The notes beneath the pieces were generated by a model. The model saw only the letters and a program-made list of their open reading frames with translations, searched no databases and was not told the DNA's origin. Below are positions 52,812-61,831 of a DNA stretch of 64,000 bases, in pieces (within the stretch, counting starts at the first letter, position 1; the number at the start of each line of letters is the position of its first letter). Location: contig NZ_LGDD01000306.1 of the NCBI RefSeq assembly GCF_001279695.1, positions 1 through 64,000 on the forward strand. The letters run 5' to 3'. A program made the position numbers and the translations under genes. This stretch comes from Streptomyces sp. WM6378 (GTDB lineage: Bacteria > Actinomycetota > Actinomycetes > Streptomycetales > Streptomycetaceae).

Positions 52812-52832
52812 CCTCTCAGGTCGTACGTACGG

Positions 52833-53762
52833 TCAGTGGACCGGCGATCCCTGCGGCTGCGGGGTGATGCCCAGCGCGGCCGCGTACTGCGACAGGACCA
52901 GCTTGCCGATCGCCGGGTAGGCGCCGAGCGCCTCGGCGACGGCGCACTCGGCTTCCTTGGCGGCGGCGTCGAGCAGCCCCTCGGCCACTTCCGGGCCGAT
53001 CAGGTACGGGGCGACGGCGAGCTGCACCGAACCCGAGCCGCGCAGCTGTGCGGCCATCGCCGCGATCGCGCCCTCCTGGTCGAGGGCCGCGGCCATCACC
53101 GGCACGGCGAGGCGCGCGGCGAGCAGCATGCCGGTGATCCCGGCGGCCTGGACGGCCTCCTCGCCGCCCACCGTCGCCAGGATGATCCCGTCGGCGGCGG
53201 TCGCGACCGTGAAGAGCCGGGCGCGGTCGGCGCGGGCCAGACCGGCCTCGGAGAGCCGCACGTGCAGGCCCTCGGCGAGCAGCGGGTGCGGGCCGAGCAC
53301 ATCGGTCAGCTCGGCGGCCGCGCGGCTGTCCATGACCGCCTGCCGTATCCGGCGGATCAGGGCGCTGTCGGGGCCCGCGAGCAGCGGGACGACCACGGCG
53401 GCCGGGCCCTCGGGCTCGGCGACCTCGCGGCCCGCGGCACGCGCCTGCTCGACGCGCGCGCTGCGCTCGGCGGCGGTGTGGGCGAGAACGGCGTCGAGCG
53501 TGGGGTACTCGGCGGATTCGGCTTCGGTGCTGTCCAGGTAGCCGATACGGGCGTGCAGGCCGGGCAGCTCGGAGCGGGCGATGCTGATGACTTCTTCGGC
53601 CAGGCTGCGCACAGCGGGGCCGGGAGCGCCGGGAACGGCGAGAACGAGCGCGGGCGCGCCCTCCGGAGCAACCACCGGTTCCGGGCGGCGGTGCCGGCCG
53701 GACTGGCGGGGTCGCGGCATTCGTACGGGCAGGCCGGATGCTGGCCCAGTGGGGGTGCTCAT
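52833..53762 (-). CDS. Sirohydrochlorin chelatase-like (CbiX family) protein
   Basis: A 309-residue protein with two repeated alpha/beta halves, as in class II chelatases. Typical Streptomyces blocks are ALVLAVPGAPGPAVRSLAEE, SELPGLHARIGYLDS and AAVVVPLLAGPDSALIRRIR. The expected role is insertion of iron into sirohydrochlorin or a related tetrapyrrole. The N-terminal motif reads VPGAPG where classical members have HGS, so the usual catalytic histidine is not evident and activity is uncertain. Start at the ATG at 53762. No sulfite or nitrite reductase gene is adjacent. Confidence 0.65.
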   Translation of the reverse strand: MSTPTGPASGLPVRMPRPRQSGRHRRPEPVVAPEGAPALVLAVPGAPGPAVRSLAEEVISIARSELPGLHARIGYLDSTEAESAEYPTLDAVLAHTAAERSARVEQARAAGREVAEPEGPAAVVVPLLAGPDSALIRRIRQAVMDSRAAAELTDVLGPHPLLAEGLHVRLSEAGLARADRARLFTVATAADGIILATVGGEEAVQAAGITGMLLAARLAVPVMAAALDQEGAIAAMAAQLRGSGSVQLAVAPYLIGPEVAEGLLDAAAKEAECAVAEALGAYPAIGKLVLSQYAAALGITPQPQGSPVH

Positions 53763-53893
53763 GGCGTCGCATGCTACTGGTTTTGCGTGGGCGGCTGTTC
53801 GGGGAGGGGACAGCTGAGCGGTATCTGTCCCGTTTTTCCCGGAGAGTGGCATAAAGATCAACTGTCCTGATCTGTCTCGGCACTCACTCGCGC

Positions 53894-54877
53894 TCACTCG
53901 GTCGCGATCCACAACATGCGCGGGTCCCGCGGCAGTCGCAGCCCCCCGCCCGCGAGGCCCGCCGCGATGAGCAACGAGCCGTCGAGGGGATCGCCGGCCG
54001 CCTCGGCCGTCCGGGCCTGCGGGAGTTGGCGGCGCAACTCCCGCCGCAGCGGTACGAGAAGAGGCTCGCCCAGTTTGAACAGGCCGCCGGTGAGCGCCAC
54101 TTGGGGCTCCTCGCCGGTGCCCGCCGGGCAGACCGCGGCGGCCGCCTCGACGATGTGCCGGGCCGCGTCCCGCAGGATGCCCGCGGCCACCGGGTCGGCC
54201 TCGGCGCAGCCCGCGACCTCGGGCGCGAACGAGGCGAGCACGGCGGGCCGGTCGCTGCGCGGATACAGCAGTCCCGGAAGGTCCCCGGGCGCACCGAACA
54301 CCGCCGTGAGGCGGTCGAGCAGCGCCGCCGAACCGCCCCGTCGCCCGTCGTGGCCGCGCAGCGCCGCTTCCAGACCGGCCCGGCCGATCCAGGCGCCGCT
54401 GCCGCAGTCGCCGAGCAGATGCCCCCAGCCGTCGGCCCGCCGCCATGCTGCGAGATCCGTGCCGAGCGCGATCATCCCCGTCCCCGCGGCGACGACCGCC
54501 CCGGCCCGCTGGCCGAGCGCGCCCGCGTACGCGGTGACCGCATCGGCGGCCAGGGCGAGCGTGCGAACGCCGAGCGAACGGGCCAGGGCGCCGGGCAGTT
54601 CGGCCCGCAACTCGTCACCGAGCGTGGCCATCCCGGCAGCTCCCACCGCCACTGCCGCGATCCGGTCCGCCCCGGCGCGCACCCTCAACTCCTCGACGGC
54701 GGGGAGCAGTTGACCGAGAAGGTGCCCGGCGTCGATCCCGCCGGGACCGGTCCGTACCGGCTCCTTCGAGGTGATGACCTCGGCCGGGGAGCCCGGCTCG
54801 GCACGGCGCAGCGCGAACCGAACACCGGATCCCCCGGAGTCGACCCCCAGCACCCAGGGCGCGCCGGCGTCCGTCAC
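53894..54877 (-). CDS. BadF/BadG-type ATPase, probable N-acetylglucosamine kinase
   Basis: A 327-residue ASKHA-fold kinase. The phosphate-1 loop is [16 protein letters not shown] and the second glycine-rich loop [16 protein letters not shown], followed by [20 protein letters not shown] and [19 protein letters not shown], as in eukaryotic-type N-acetylglucosamine kinases and related actinobacterial proteins. The GTG at 54877 overlaps the ung stop (GTGA). The substrate is inferred; glucosamine or another sugar is possible. Its closeness to a chitinase and a DasR-like site is suggestive but may be chance. Confidence 0.8.
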   Translation of the reverse strand: MTDAGAPWVLGVDSGGSGVRFALRRAEPGSPAEVITSKEPVRTGPGGIDAGHLLGQLLPAVEELRVRAGADRIAAVAVGAAGMATLGDELRAELPGALARSLGVRTLALAADAVTAYAGALGQRAGAVVAAGTGMIALGTDLAAWRRADGWGHLLGDCGSGAWIGRAGLEAALRGHDGRRGGSAALLDRLTAVFGAPGDLPGLLYPRSDRPAVLASFAPEVAGCAEADPVAAGILRDAARHIVEAAAAVCPAGTGEEPQVALTGGLFKLGEPLLVPLRRELRRQLPQARTAEAAGDPLDGSLLIAAGLAGGGLRLPRDPRMLWIATE

Positions 54878-55560
54878 GGAAGGCGCCAGTCGACAGGCTG
54901 CGCGCCCTGCCGCTGAAGAAGTTCGTTCGTACGGCTGAAGGGGCGCGAGCCGAAGAAGCCGCGGTCCGCCGACATGGGGGAGGGGTGCGCGGACTCGATC
55001 GCCGGGAGGTCGCCGAGCAGCGGGCGCAGATTGCGGGCGTCGCGGCCCCACAGCACCGACACCAGCGGGGTGCCGCGGGCGACCAGCGCCCGGATGGCCT
55101 GTTCGGTGACCTCTTCCCAGCCCTTGCCCCGGTGGGCGGCGGGCTTGCGGGGTGCCGTCGTGAGCGCCCTGTTGAGCAGCAGCACCCCCTGTTTCGTCCA
55201 GGGCGTCAGGTCGCCGTTGGCCGGCCTCGGCGCGCCCAGGTCGGAGTTCAGCTCGCGGAAGATGTTCTCCAAACTGCCCGGCAGCGGCCGCACTTCGGGC
55301 GCCACCGAGAACGACAGGCCCACCGCGTGCCCCGGCGTCGGATAGGGGTCCTGGCCGACGATCAGCACCCGCACCTCGTGGAACGGCTGCTGGAAAGCGC
55401 GCAGCACATTCGGTCCTGACGGCAAATAAGTGCGTCCTGCCGCGATCTCTTCCCGGAGGAAGTCGCCCATCGCGGCGACCCTTCCGGCCACGGGTTCCAG
55501 TGCGTCCGCCCAGCCGGGCTCGACGATCTCTTTCAACGGTCGTGCTGCCACGGCCGTCAC
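54874..55560 (-). CDS. ung: Uracil-DNA glycosylase
   Basis: A 228-residue family 1 uracil-DNA glycosylase that removes uracil from DNA for base-excision repair. The water-activating loop [19 protein letters not shown] has catalytic Asp71. [10 protein letters not shown] follows, and the minor-groove loop [18 protein letters not shown] has His192. The length is standard. It is translationally coupled to the downstream sugar-kinase gene and follows the beta-propeller gene by 36 bases. Confidence 0.96.
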   Translation of the reverse strand: MTAVAARPLKEIVEPGWADALEPVAGRVAAMGDFLREEIAAGRTYLPSGPNVLRAFQQPFHEVRVLIVGQDPYPTPGHAVGLSFSVAPEVRPLPGSLENIFRELNSDLGAPRPANGDLTPWTKQGVLLLNRALTTAPRKPAAHRGKGWEEVTEQAIRALVARGTPLVSVLWGRDARNLRPLLGDLPAIESAHPSPMSADRGFFGSRPFSRTNELLQRQGAQPVDWRLP

Positions 55561-55596
55561 TCTACTGGCGCAGCACCCGCCGCATTCCCGCCCCCG

Positions 55597-56685
55597 TCAA
55601 CCGATCACCGCCGCCCGTACGCACAGCACGTCCGGCAGGTGCGAGGCGAGCAGGCTCCAGCTGTCGCCGTCATCGGCGCTCGCGTACACCTCGCCGTTGC
55701 GGTTGCCGAAGTACACCCCGGCCGGATCGGCGTCGTCGGTGCACAGCGCGTCGCGCAGCACCGTGCCGTAGTGGGCGTCCTGCGGCAGGCCCGCCGAGAG
55801 CGGCTCCCAGTTCTTGCCCGCGTCCTCGGTGCGGAAGACCCGGCACTTGTTGTCCGCCGGAACCCGGTCGGAGTCGGCCGTGATCGGAAAGACGTAGGCG
55901 GTGCCGGAGCGGCGCGGGTGGGTGGCGGCCGCGAAGCCGAAGGTGGAGGGCAGGCCCGCGCCGATGTCCGTCCACTGCTCACCGGCGTCGTCGCTGCGGT
56001 AGACGCCCCAGTGGTTCTGCAGATAGAGCCGGTCCGGGTCGGCCGGGTCCTGGGCGATCTTGTGGACGCACTGGCCGAACTCCGGGTTCGGGTCCGGCAA
56101 GAACACCGCCGAGACGCCCTTGTTCGCCGGGGCCCAGCTCTCCCCGCCGTCCTTGGTGCGGAACACCCCCGCCGTCGACACGGCGACCGTCAGCGCCCGG
56201 GTGTCGCGCGGGTCCGTGACGATGGTGTGCAGTCCCTCGCCCCCGCCGCCGGGCACCCACCGCGAGCGCGTCGGATGCTCCCACAGGGGCCGTACGAGCT
56301 CGAAGCTCTCCCCGCCGTCCGCCGAGCGGAACAGCGCGGCCGGCTCCGTCCCCGCGTACACCACACCCGGCGCCTCGGGCCCCGCCGGGCGCAGCTGCCA
56401 CACCCGCTCCAGCGAAGCGCCCGTGAACTCCGGGAATTTCACCGCCGGTTGCTTCGGCTCGGTCCAGGTGCGGCCCAGGTCGTCGGAGTGGAACACGGAC
56501 GGCCCCCAGTGCGCGCTGTCCCCGCCGACCAGGAGCCGGGGCGACGGCTCGTACCGCGTGTCGATGGCGACGGAGTACACCGCCTGGGCGTTGAAGTGCG
56601 GCCCCTCGAACTCCCAGGTCCCGCCGCGCCTGCGGCCGACGAAGAGCCCCTTGCGCGTACCCACCGTGAGCAATACCTCGGTCAT
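55597..56685 (-). CDS. BNR/sialidase-type beta-propeller protein (VPS10-like repeats)
   Basis: A 362-residue propeller with repeated Asp-box units: SDDLGRTW, SADGGESFE, TKDGGESW, SDDAGEQW, TEDAGKNW and SADDGDSW. Such proteins are often annotated as exo-alpha-sialidase-like or WD40/YVTN repeat, but no catalytic residues of true sialidases are evident. No signal peptide is present (MTEVLLTVGTRKGLFVGRR). TGGAGGG precedes the ATG at 56685. Role unknown; first gene of a group with ung and the kinase. Confidence 0.8.
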   Translation of the reverse strand: MTEVLLTVGTRKGLFVGRRRGGTWEFEGPHFNAQAVYSVAIDTRYEPSPRLLVGGDSAHWGPSVFHSDDLGRTWTEPKQPAVKFPEFTGASLERVWQLRPAGPEAPGVVYAGTEPAALFRSADGGESFELVRPLWEHPTRSRWVPGGGGEGLHTIVTDPRDTRALTVAVSTAGVFRTKDGGESWAPANKGVSAVFLPDPNPEFGQCVHKIAQDPADPDRLYLQNHWGVYRSDDAGEQWTDIGAGLPSTFGFAAATHPRRSGTAYVFPITADSDRVPADNKCRVFRTEDAGKNWEPLSAGLPQDAHYGTVLRDALCTDDADPAGVYFGNRNGEVYASADDGDSWSLLASHLPDVLCVRAAVIG

Positions 56686-56774
56686 GCCGGTCCCTCCAAA
56701 ACGCCGTTGTTCCGGATAGTGGCCAGTGTGCACCCGGCCACTGACAACGGCCCACATGGCGGGAAAGCGGCAGC

Positions 56775-57383
56775 TCAGAGGGGTCTCGTCACCGCTTCCA
56801 CGAGGTAGGGCAGGAACCGTTCGGCAAGGGTGCCGGGGGCCAGGACATCCGGCTCCACGTAACTCTGGCCGAGCGCCCCCTCACGCAGCGCGACCACGAC
56901 CCGCACGAGTTCCGCCAGATCGCCGCGCGGCCGGAGCCCGGCCCTCGTGAGGAGGCCGCCGAGCAGGGCCGCCGCCTCCTCGCGCAGGCGTGCGTCATGA
57001 TCGGCGAGCCGGGCGGCCGCCTCCGGCTTGCGGATCGCGTACAGCGTGAACTCGGTGGTCACCAGGAACCAGGTGCGCTCGTCGGGCTCGACGTGCGCGA
57101 GCAGAGCGGCGATCCGCGCCGCTGACAGGTCCCGGTCGTCCGTCTCGTCGGCCAGCCTGGTGATCCGCTCCAGCTCGCGTGCCGCGTGCGCGTCGAAGAG
57201 GGCGAAGAACAGCTCCTCCTTGGAGGAGAAGTTGGAGTAGAAGGCGCCCCGGGTGTAGCCCGCGCGCCGGCAGACGTCCTCGATCCTGGCCGCCCCGAAC
57301 CCCGACTCGGCGAACACCTCCAGCGCGGCGTCGAGCAGCCGGGCCAGCGTCTGCGGCCGGCGCTTCGTCGTTCCCTTGGGCAC
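56775..57383 (-). CDS. TetR family transcriptional regulator
   Basis: A 202-residue repressor-type regulator. The N-terminal helix-turn-helix reads LDAALEVFAESGFGAARIED and VCRRAGYTRGAFYSNFSSKE, a standard TetR domain, followed by a helical ligand-binding region. It is divergent from the class II aldolase and ceramidase genes, and a perfect inverted repeat lies between them. It probably represses itself and those genes; ligand unknown. Confidence 0.92.
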   Translation of the reverse strand: MPKGTTKRRPQTLARLLDAALEVFAESGFGAARIEDVCRRAGYTRGAFYSNFSSKEELFFALFDAHAARELERITRLADETDDRDLSAARIAALLAHVEPDERTWFLVTTEFTLYAIRKPEAAARLADHDARLREEAAALLGGLLTRAGLRPRGDLAELVRVVVALREGALGQSYVEPDVLAPGTLAERFLPYLVEAVTRPL

Positions 57384-57437
57384 TCGTCACTCCCGGACCC
57401 TTGACAGCGCGTACGCGCTCGGAAAGCATCCGAACGC

Positions 57438-57465
57438 GTATCGGATACGTGAATGTATCCGATAC
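57438..57465. promoter_or_regulatory. Probable TetR operator, perfect 11-bp inverted repeat
   Basis: GTATCGGATAC and GTATCCGATAC are exact inverse complements separated by GTGAAT. Each arm is itself nearly palindromic. The element sits between the divergent tetR and aldolase genes and is AT-richer than its surroundings. Confidence 0.75.
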
Positions 57466-57521
57466 GGGCTCCCCGGCAACTCCTTTCAGCCCACCCGCAA
57501 GTCCCGCCAGGAGGAACGCAC

Positions 57522-58346
57522 ATGAGTGACGAAGGCGCGGCCCCCGCCCCCGCCGAGCTGATCGCGGGCGCGGCGGGCCCCATGCCCGAAGGGGTCACCA
57601 TTCCCCTGCCGCCCGTCTTCGAGGACGTCGAGGAGGAGCGCCGCTACCGCAAGGAGCAACTCGCCGCCGGATTCCGGCTGTTCGGCCGCTTCGGCTTCTC
57701 CGAAGGCGTGGCCGGGCACATCACCGTCCGCGACCCGGAGCACACCGACCGGTTCTGGGTGAACCCGTTCGGCATGAGCTTCGGTCGGATCAAGGCGTCC
57801 GACCTGATCCTCGTCGACCACGCGGGCAACCTCGTGCACGGCACCCGCCCGGTGAACCGCGCCGCGTTCGTCATCCACGCGGCCGTCCACCAGGCCCGCC
57901 CCGACGCGATCGCCGCCGCCCACGCGCACTCCCTGCACGGCAAGGCGTTCTCCTCCCTCGGCATCCCGCTCGACCCCATCACCCAGGACGCCTGCGCCTT
58001 CTTCGAGGACCACGGCCTCTACGGCGACTACCGGGGCGTCGTCAGCGACGCCGAGGAAGGCAAGCGGATCGGCGCCGCACTCGGCGCGTACAAGGCGGTG
58101 ATCCTCCAGAACCACGGGCTGCTCACCGTCGGCCAGTCGGTCGCCGAGGCGGTGTGGTGGTTCACCACCATGGAGCGCTCCTGCCAGGCCCAGCTCCTGG
58201 CCATGGCCGCCGGCACCCCCAAGCACATCGACCGCGACACCGCCCTGCACGCCCGAGGCCAGCTCGGCGGCCACTTCGCGGGCTGGTTCCAGGCCCAGCC
58301 GCTCTACGAACAGATCGCCGACTCCGACCCGGATTACGTCAACTAG
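57522..58346 (+). CDS. Class II aldolase/adducin domain protein
   Basis: A 274-residue protein of the class II aldolase/adducin family, which includes zinc-dependent fuculose- and ribulose-phosphate aldolases. The zinc ligands are expected at His134 and His136 (AAAHAHSLHG) and in the later ILQNHGLLTVG block; FSEGVAGHITVRDPEHTDRF and NPFGMSFGRIKASDLILVD are typical substrate-loop sequences. GGAGG lies before the ATG at 57522. It is 10 bases upstream of the ceramidase gene and probably co-transcribed. Substrate not known. Confidence 0.88.
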   Translation: MSDEGAAPAPAELIAGAAGPMPEGVTIPLPPVFEDVEEERRYRKEQLAAGFRLFGRFGFSEGVAGHITVRDPEHTDRFWVNPFGMSFGRIKASDLILVDHAGNLVHGTRPVNRAAFVIHAAVHQARPDAIAAAHAHSLHGKAFSSLGIPLDPITQDACAFFEDHGLYGDYRGVVSDAEEGKRIGAALGAYKAVILQNHGLLTVGQSVAEAVWWFTTMERSCQAQLLAMAAGTPKHIDRDTALHARGQLGGHFAGWFQAQPLYEQIADSDPDYVN

Positions 58347-58356
58347 CCTTTGCTGT

Positions 58357-60243
58357 ATGGCATTTCAAGCCGGGCGCGGCATCGCCGACATCACCGGAGA
58401 GGCCGCCGAGTGCGGCATGCTCGGCTACGGCAAGGCGGACCAGCAGAGCGCGGGCATCCACACCCGCCAGCGGGCCCGCGCCTTCGCCTTCGGGGAGGGC
58501 GGGGCCCGGCTGCTGCTCGTCGTGTGCGAACTGCCGCTGATGTCGGACGCCGTCGTGCGGGAGGTGCTGCGGCGCCTTCCCGACGGCTACGGCGCGGCCA
58601 ACGTGATGCTGACCGCCACCCACACCCACTGCGGGCCCGGCGGCTACTTCCACCACGCGCTCTACAACGGCAACACCGGCGGCTTCCGCGAGCAGACGTT
58701 CCGCGCGATCACCGACGGCATCACGGAGGCCGCCAGGTCGGCGATCGCCGACCTGGCTCCCGCTCAACTCGGGCTATCCCATGGCGAGTTGACCGACGCC
58801 AGCGTCAACCGTTCGCGCCGGGCTTTCGAGCGCAACCCGGCGGCCGACCGCGCGCACTTCCCCGGCGCCATCGACCCGGCGACCACTCTGCTCACCGTCG
58901 AGCGCGACGGCCGACTTGCGGCGGCCGTCAACTGGTTCGCCACCCACAACACCAGCATGACCAACCGCAACCGGCTGATCAGCGCCGACAACAAGGGCTA
59001 CGCCGCCCTGCGTTGGGAGCGAGAAGTGGCCGGAGTGGACCATCTCGCCGACACCGAACCGGAGTTGGTGACCGCCTTCGCGCAGACCAACGCGGGCGAC
59101 ATGTCGCCGAACCTGGCCCTGGCGCCCGGGTGCGGACCGACCGGCGACGAGTTCGAGAACACCCGGATCATCGGCACCCGCCAGTACCAGGCCGCGGCCG
59201 CGCTCACCGGTGGCAAGGAGATCTCCGGCGGGCTCGACTCCCGCGCCACCCACGTCCACCTCTCCGCCGTCGACGTGCGCCCCGAGTTCACCGGCGACGG
59301 GCGTACGCACCGCACCTCGCCACCCGTCGCCGGAGCGGCCGCGTTCGCCGGCGCCCGGGTCGACGGCCCCGGCTTCAAGGGGTTCCGGCCCGGCGCCAAC
59401 CCCGTGTGGGACGCGGTCTCGCGGCGGCTCGTCTACCCCTTCGCGCCCGCCCTGCGCGACGCCCAGTACCCCAAGGCGCTCGCCCTGCCCGCGGGCCCCG
59501 TCAACCGAATCCTGCCGATGGTCCAGGAGCGTGCGGCCGTCCAACTCCTGCGCATAGGGCCGCTGTTCCTCATCGGCGTTCCCGGCGAGGTCACCATCGT
59601 CGCCGGTCTGCGGCTGCGGCGTACGGTCGCCGCGATCGTCGGCGCGGAGCTGTCCGACGTCCTGGTCGCCGGGTACAGCAACGGGTACGTCCACTACGTG
59701 ACGACGCCCGAGGAGTACGACGCGCAGGAGTACGAGGGCGGCAGCACGCTCTTCGGGCGCTGGGAGCTGCCCGCGCTCTGCCAGACCGTGGCGGGCCTCG
59801 CCACCGCGATGCGCGACGGCACCCCGGTCGACCCCGGCACGCCGGAGCCCGCCGTGCCGGTGGGCCGGCGGCACCGCCGCACGGCCGCAGACGCCCCGCA
59901 CCCGGGCCGGCGCTACGGCGACGTACTGGACTTCTCGCTCATCGGCCGCCGCGCCACCGCCTCCTTCGTAGCCGCCCACCCCTCCAACAACCTGCGCAGG
60001 GGCGGCAGTTACCTGACCGTGGAGCGCCGGGGCGACGACGGATCATGGACGCGCATCGCCGACGACGGCGACTGGTCCACGGTGTTCCGCTGGGCCCGCT
60101 CCGGCGGCGCGACCTCGGTCGCCACGGTCACCTGGAACATCCCGCCGGACACACCGCCGGGCTCCTACCGCATCGCGTACCACGGCGACAGCGCGACGAA
60201 GGGCCCGTTCACCGGAGTGAGCGAGCCCTTCGAGGTCGGGTGA
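58357..60243 (+). CDS. Neutral/alkaline non-lysosomal ceramidase family protein
   Basis: A 628-residue protein of the neutral ceramidase family, which hydrolyses the amide of ceramides. The nucleophile motif NAGDMSPN gives Ser250, and THTHCGPGG (His89, His91) supplies zinc ligands. A C-terminal immunoglobulin-like domain starts near 520 (YGDVLDFSLIGRR). Unlike most characterised members, no signal peptide is visible; the protein begins directly with MAFQAGRGIADITGEAAECG. Start at 58357, 10 bases after the aldolase gene. An intracellular role or non-classical export must be assumed. Confidence 0.9.
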   Translation: MAFQAGRGIADITGEAAECGMLGYGKADQQSAGIHTRQRARAFAFGEGGARLLLVVCELPLMSDAVVREVLRRLPDGYGAANVMLTATHTHCGPGGYFHHALYNGNTGGFREQTFRAITDGITEAARSAIADLAPAQLGLSHGELTDASVNRSRRAFERNPAADRAHFPGAIDPATTLLTVERDGRLAAAVNWFATHNTSMTNRNRLISADNKGYAALRWEREVAGVDHLADTEPELVTAFAQTNAGDMSPNLALAPGCGPTGDEFENTRIIGTRQYQAAAALTGGKEISGGLDSRATHVHLSAVDVRPEFTGDGRTHRTSPPVAGAAAFAGARVDGPGFKGFRPGANPVWDAVSRRLVYPFAPALRDAQYPKALALPAGPVNRILPMVQERAAVQLLRIGPLFLIGVPGEVTIVAGLRLRRTVAAIVGAELSDVLVAGYSNGYVHYVTTPEEYDAQEYEGGSTLFGRWELPALCQTVAGLATAMRDGTPVDPGTPEPAVPVGRRHRRTAADAPHPGRRYGDVLDFSLIGRRATASFVAAHPSNNLRRGGSYLTVERRGDDGSWTRIADDGDWSTVFRWARSGGATSVATVTWNIPPDTPPGSYRIAYHGDSATKGPFTGVSEPFEVG

Positions 60244-60256
60244 ATGCCGGTGCGGC

Positions 60257-61348
60257 TCAGACCGACCGGTGATACTGGTGCGGCACGTGCACCTCGCCGC
60301 CCAGCTCACGGGCCGCCTGGCGGGCCCACGACGGGTTGCGCAGGAGCTCGCGGCCCAGCAGGACCGCGTCCGCCTCGCCGTTCGCGAGGATCTTCTCGGC
60401 CTGCACCGGCTCGGTGATCAGGCCGACGGCCGCGACCGCGAGCGGGCTCTCGTTGTGCACCCGCTCGGCGAACGGCACCTGGTAGCCGGGCCCGGTCGGG
60501 ATGCGTACGCCCGAGGCGTTGCCGCCGCTCGACACGTCGAGGAGGTCCACGCCGTGCTCCTTGAGCAGGGCTGCCAGGCGGACCGTCTCGTCGGCGTCCC
60601 AGCCGCCCTCCTCCAGCCAGTCGGTGGCGGAGACGCGGAAGAAGAGCGGCAGTTCCTCGGGCCACACCGACCGTACGGCGTCGGTGACTTCGAGGGCGAA
60701 GCGGGAGCGGTTCTCGAACGAGCCGCCGTACTCGTCGGTGCGCCGGTTGGAGTGCGGGGAGAGGAACTCGCCGATCAGGTAGCCGTGCGCGCCATGGATC
60801 TCGACGACCTTGAAACCGGCGTCGAGGGCCCGGCGGGCGGCGTCGGCGAACTGGCCGACGACCTCCTTGATCTGATCGACCGTCAGCTCGGTGGGAACGG
60901 TGTGGCGCTCGTCCCAGGCCACCGGGCTCGGGCCGAGCGGCTGCCAGCCCTCCTCGCTGTCCGGGCCCAGGGGTGCGCCGCCCAGCCAGGGGCGGTCCGT
61001 GGAGGCCTTGCGGCCGGCGTGCCCGATCTGGATGCCGGGGACGGTGCCCTGGCTCTCCAGGAAGGTGGTGATCCGGCGCAGCGCCTCGACCTGGGTGTCG
61101 TTCCAGATGCCGAGGTCCGCGGGCGAGATCCGGCCCTCGGGGCTGACGGCCGTGGCCTCGACCAGGATCAGGCCCGTGCCGCCGGCGGCACGGGCCGCGT
61201 AGTGGGCGAAGTGCCAGTCGTGGGCCACGCCCGCGTTCGGTCCGAAGACCTCGGCCGAGTACTGGCACATCGGTGCCATCCAGACCCGGTTCGGGACGGT
61301 CACGGACCGCAGGGTGTAGGGCTCGAAAAGGGCACTCGCAGCAGGCAC
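60257..61348 (-). CDS. Old yellow enzyme family NADH:flavin oxidoreductase
   Basis: A 363-residue FMN-dependent ene-reductase of the YqjM-like class. Blocks are VPNRVWMAPMCQYSAEVFGP, IQIGHAGRKASTDRPW, EIHGAHGYLIGEFLSPHSN with the substrate-binding His pair, and ADAVLLGRELLRNPSW. Such enzymes reduce activated C=C bonds of enones and xenobiotics using NADPH. The GTG at 61348 has GGAG upstream. Divergent from a small ArsR-type regulator, probably its repressor. Confidence 0.9.
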   Translation of the reverse strand: MPAASALFEPYTLRSVTVPNRVWMAPMCQYSAEVFGPNAGVAHDWHFAHYAARAAGGTGLILVEATAVSPEGRISPADLGIWNDTQVEALRRITTFLESQGTVPGIQIGHAGRKASTDRPWLGGAPLGPDSEEGWQPLGPSPVAWDERHTVPTELTVDQIKEVVGQFADAARRALDAGFKVVEIHGAHGYLIGEFLSPHSNRRTDEYGGSFENRSRFALEVTDAVRSVWPEELPLFFRVSATDWLEEGGWDADETVRLAALLKEHGVDLLDVSSGGNASGVRIPTGPGYQVPFAERVHNESPLAVAAVGLITEPVQAEKILANGEADAVLLGRELLRNPSWARQAARELGGEVHVPHQYHRSV

Positions 61349-61437
61349 GGCAGACTCCAGTCGAAACGGCCCGGGGCGCTGGTGCGGCGCCGGGAACGCT
61401 TCGTACGGTAGCTCTCGTAGTACGGGAGATGTCAAAC

Positions 61438-61453
61438 TACGATAAGTTTCGTA
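61438..61453. promoter_or_regulatory. Inverted repeat TACGA-N6-TCGTA before ArsR-type gene
   Basis: TACGA and TCGTA are inverted across TAAGTT, ending two bases before the regulator ATG. A second TCGTA-rich area lies at 61401-61424. A repressor bound here would block the divergent regulator and oxidoreductase promoters. Confidence 0.5.
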
Positions 61454-61455
61454 CA

Positions 61456-61818
61456 ATGGCGTCCGTGACCACCCCGACGAACACCCGTGAAGTCGCCCAC
61501 CCGGCGCGCGACGAGATCCGCCTGGAGTGCATCCTGCACGCGCTGTCCGACCCGATGCGGATGCGGGTGGTCCGGGCGCTCGCCACGACCGAGGGCGAGC
61601 TCTCGTGCTCGCACTTCGTGCTGCCCGTCACCAAGTCGACGACCACCCACCACTTCCGCGTGCTGCGCGAGAGCGGCGTGATCCAGCAGGTCTACCGGGG
61701 CACCGCCAAGATGAACGGCCTGCGCCGCGCCGACCTCGACGCCCTCTTCCCCGGTCTGCTCGACACCATCCTGGACGCGGCCGGACGGGAGGCCGAGCGG
61801 CTCGGCGACGTCGCCTGA
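61456..61818 (+). CDS. ArsR/HTH-type transcriptional regulator
   Basis: A 120-residue winged-helix regulator (LHALSDPMRMRVVRALATTE, then TKSTTTHHFRVLRESGVIQQ). The ArsR-like fold is clear, but the metal-binding cysteine motif of classical ArsR is absent apart from one Cys in ELSCSHF, so it may sense an organic electrophile. Start taken at the ATG at 61456; an ATG at 61426 would add ten residues. Divergent from the old yellow enzyme gene. Confidence 0.85.
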   Translation: MASVTTPTNTREVAHPARDEIRLECILHALSDPMRMRVVRALATTEGELSCSHFVLPVTKSTTTHHFRVLRESGVIQQVYRGTAKMNGLRRADLDALFPGLLDTILDAAGREAERLGDVA

Positions 61819-61831
61819 GAGCCGGCCCGCC

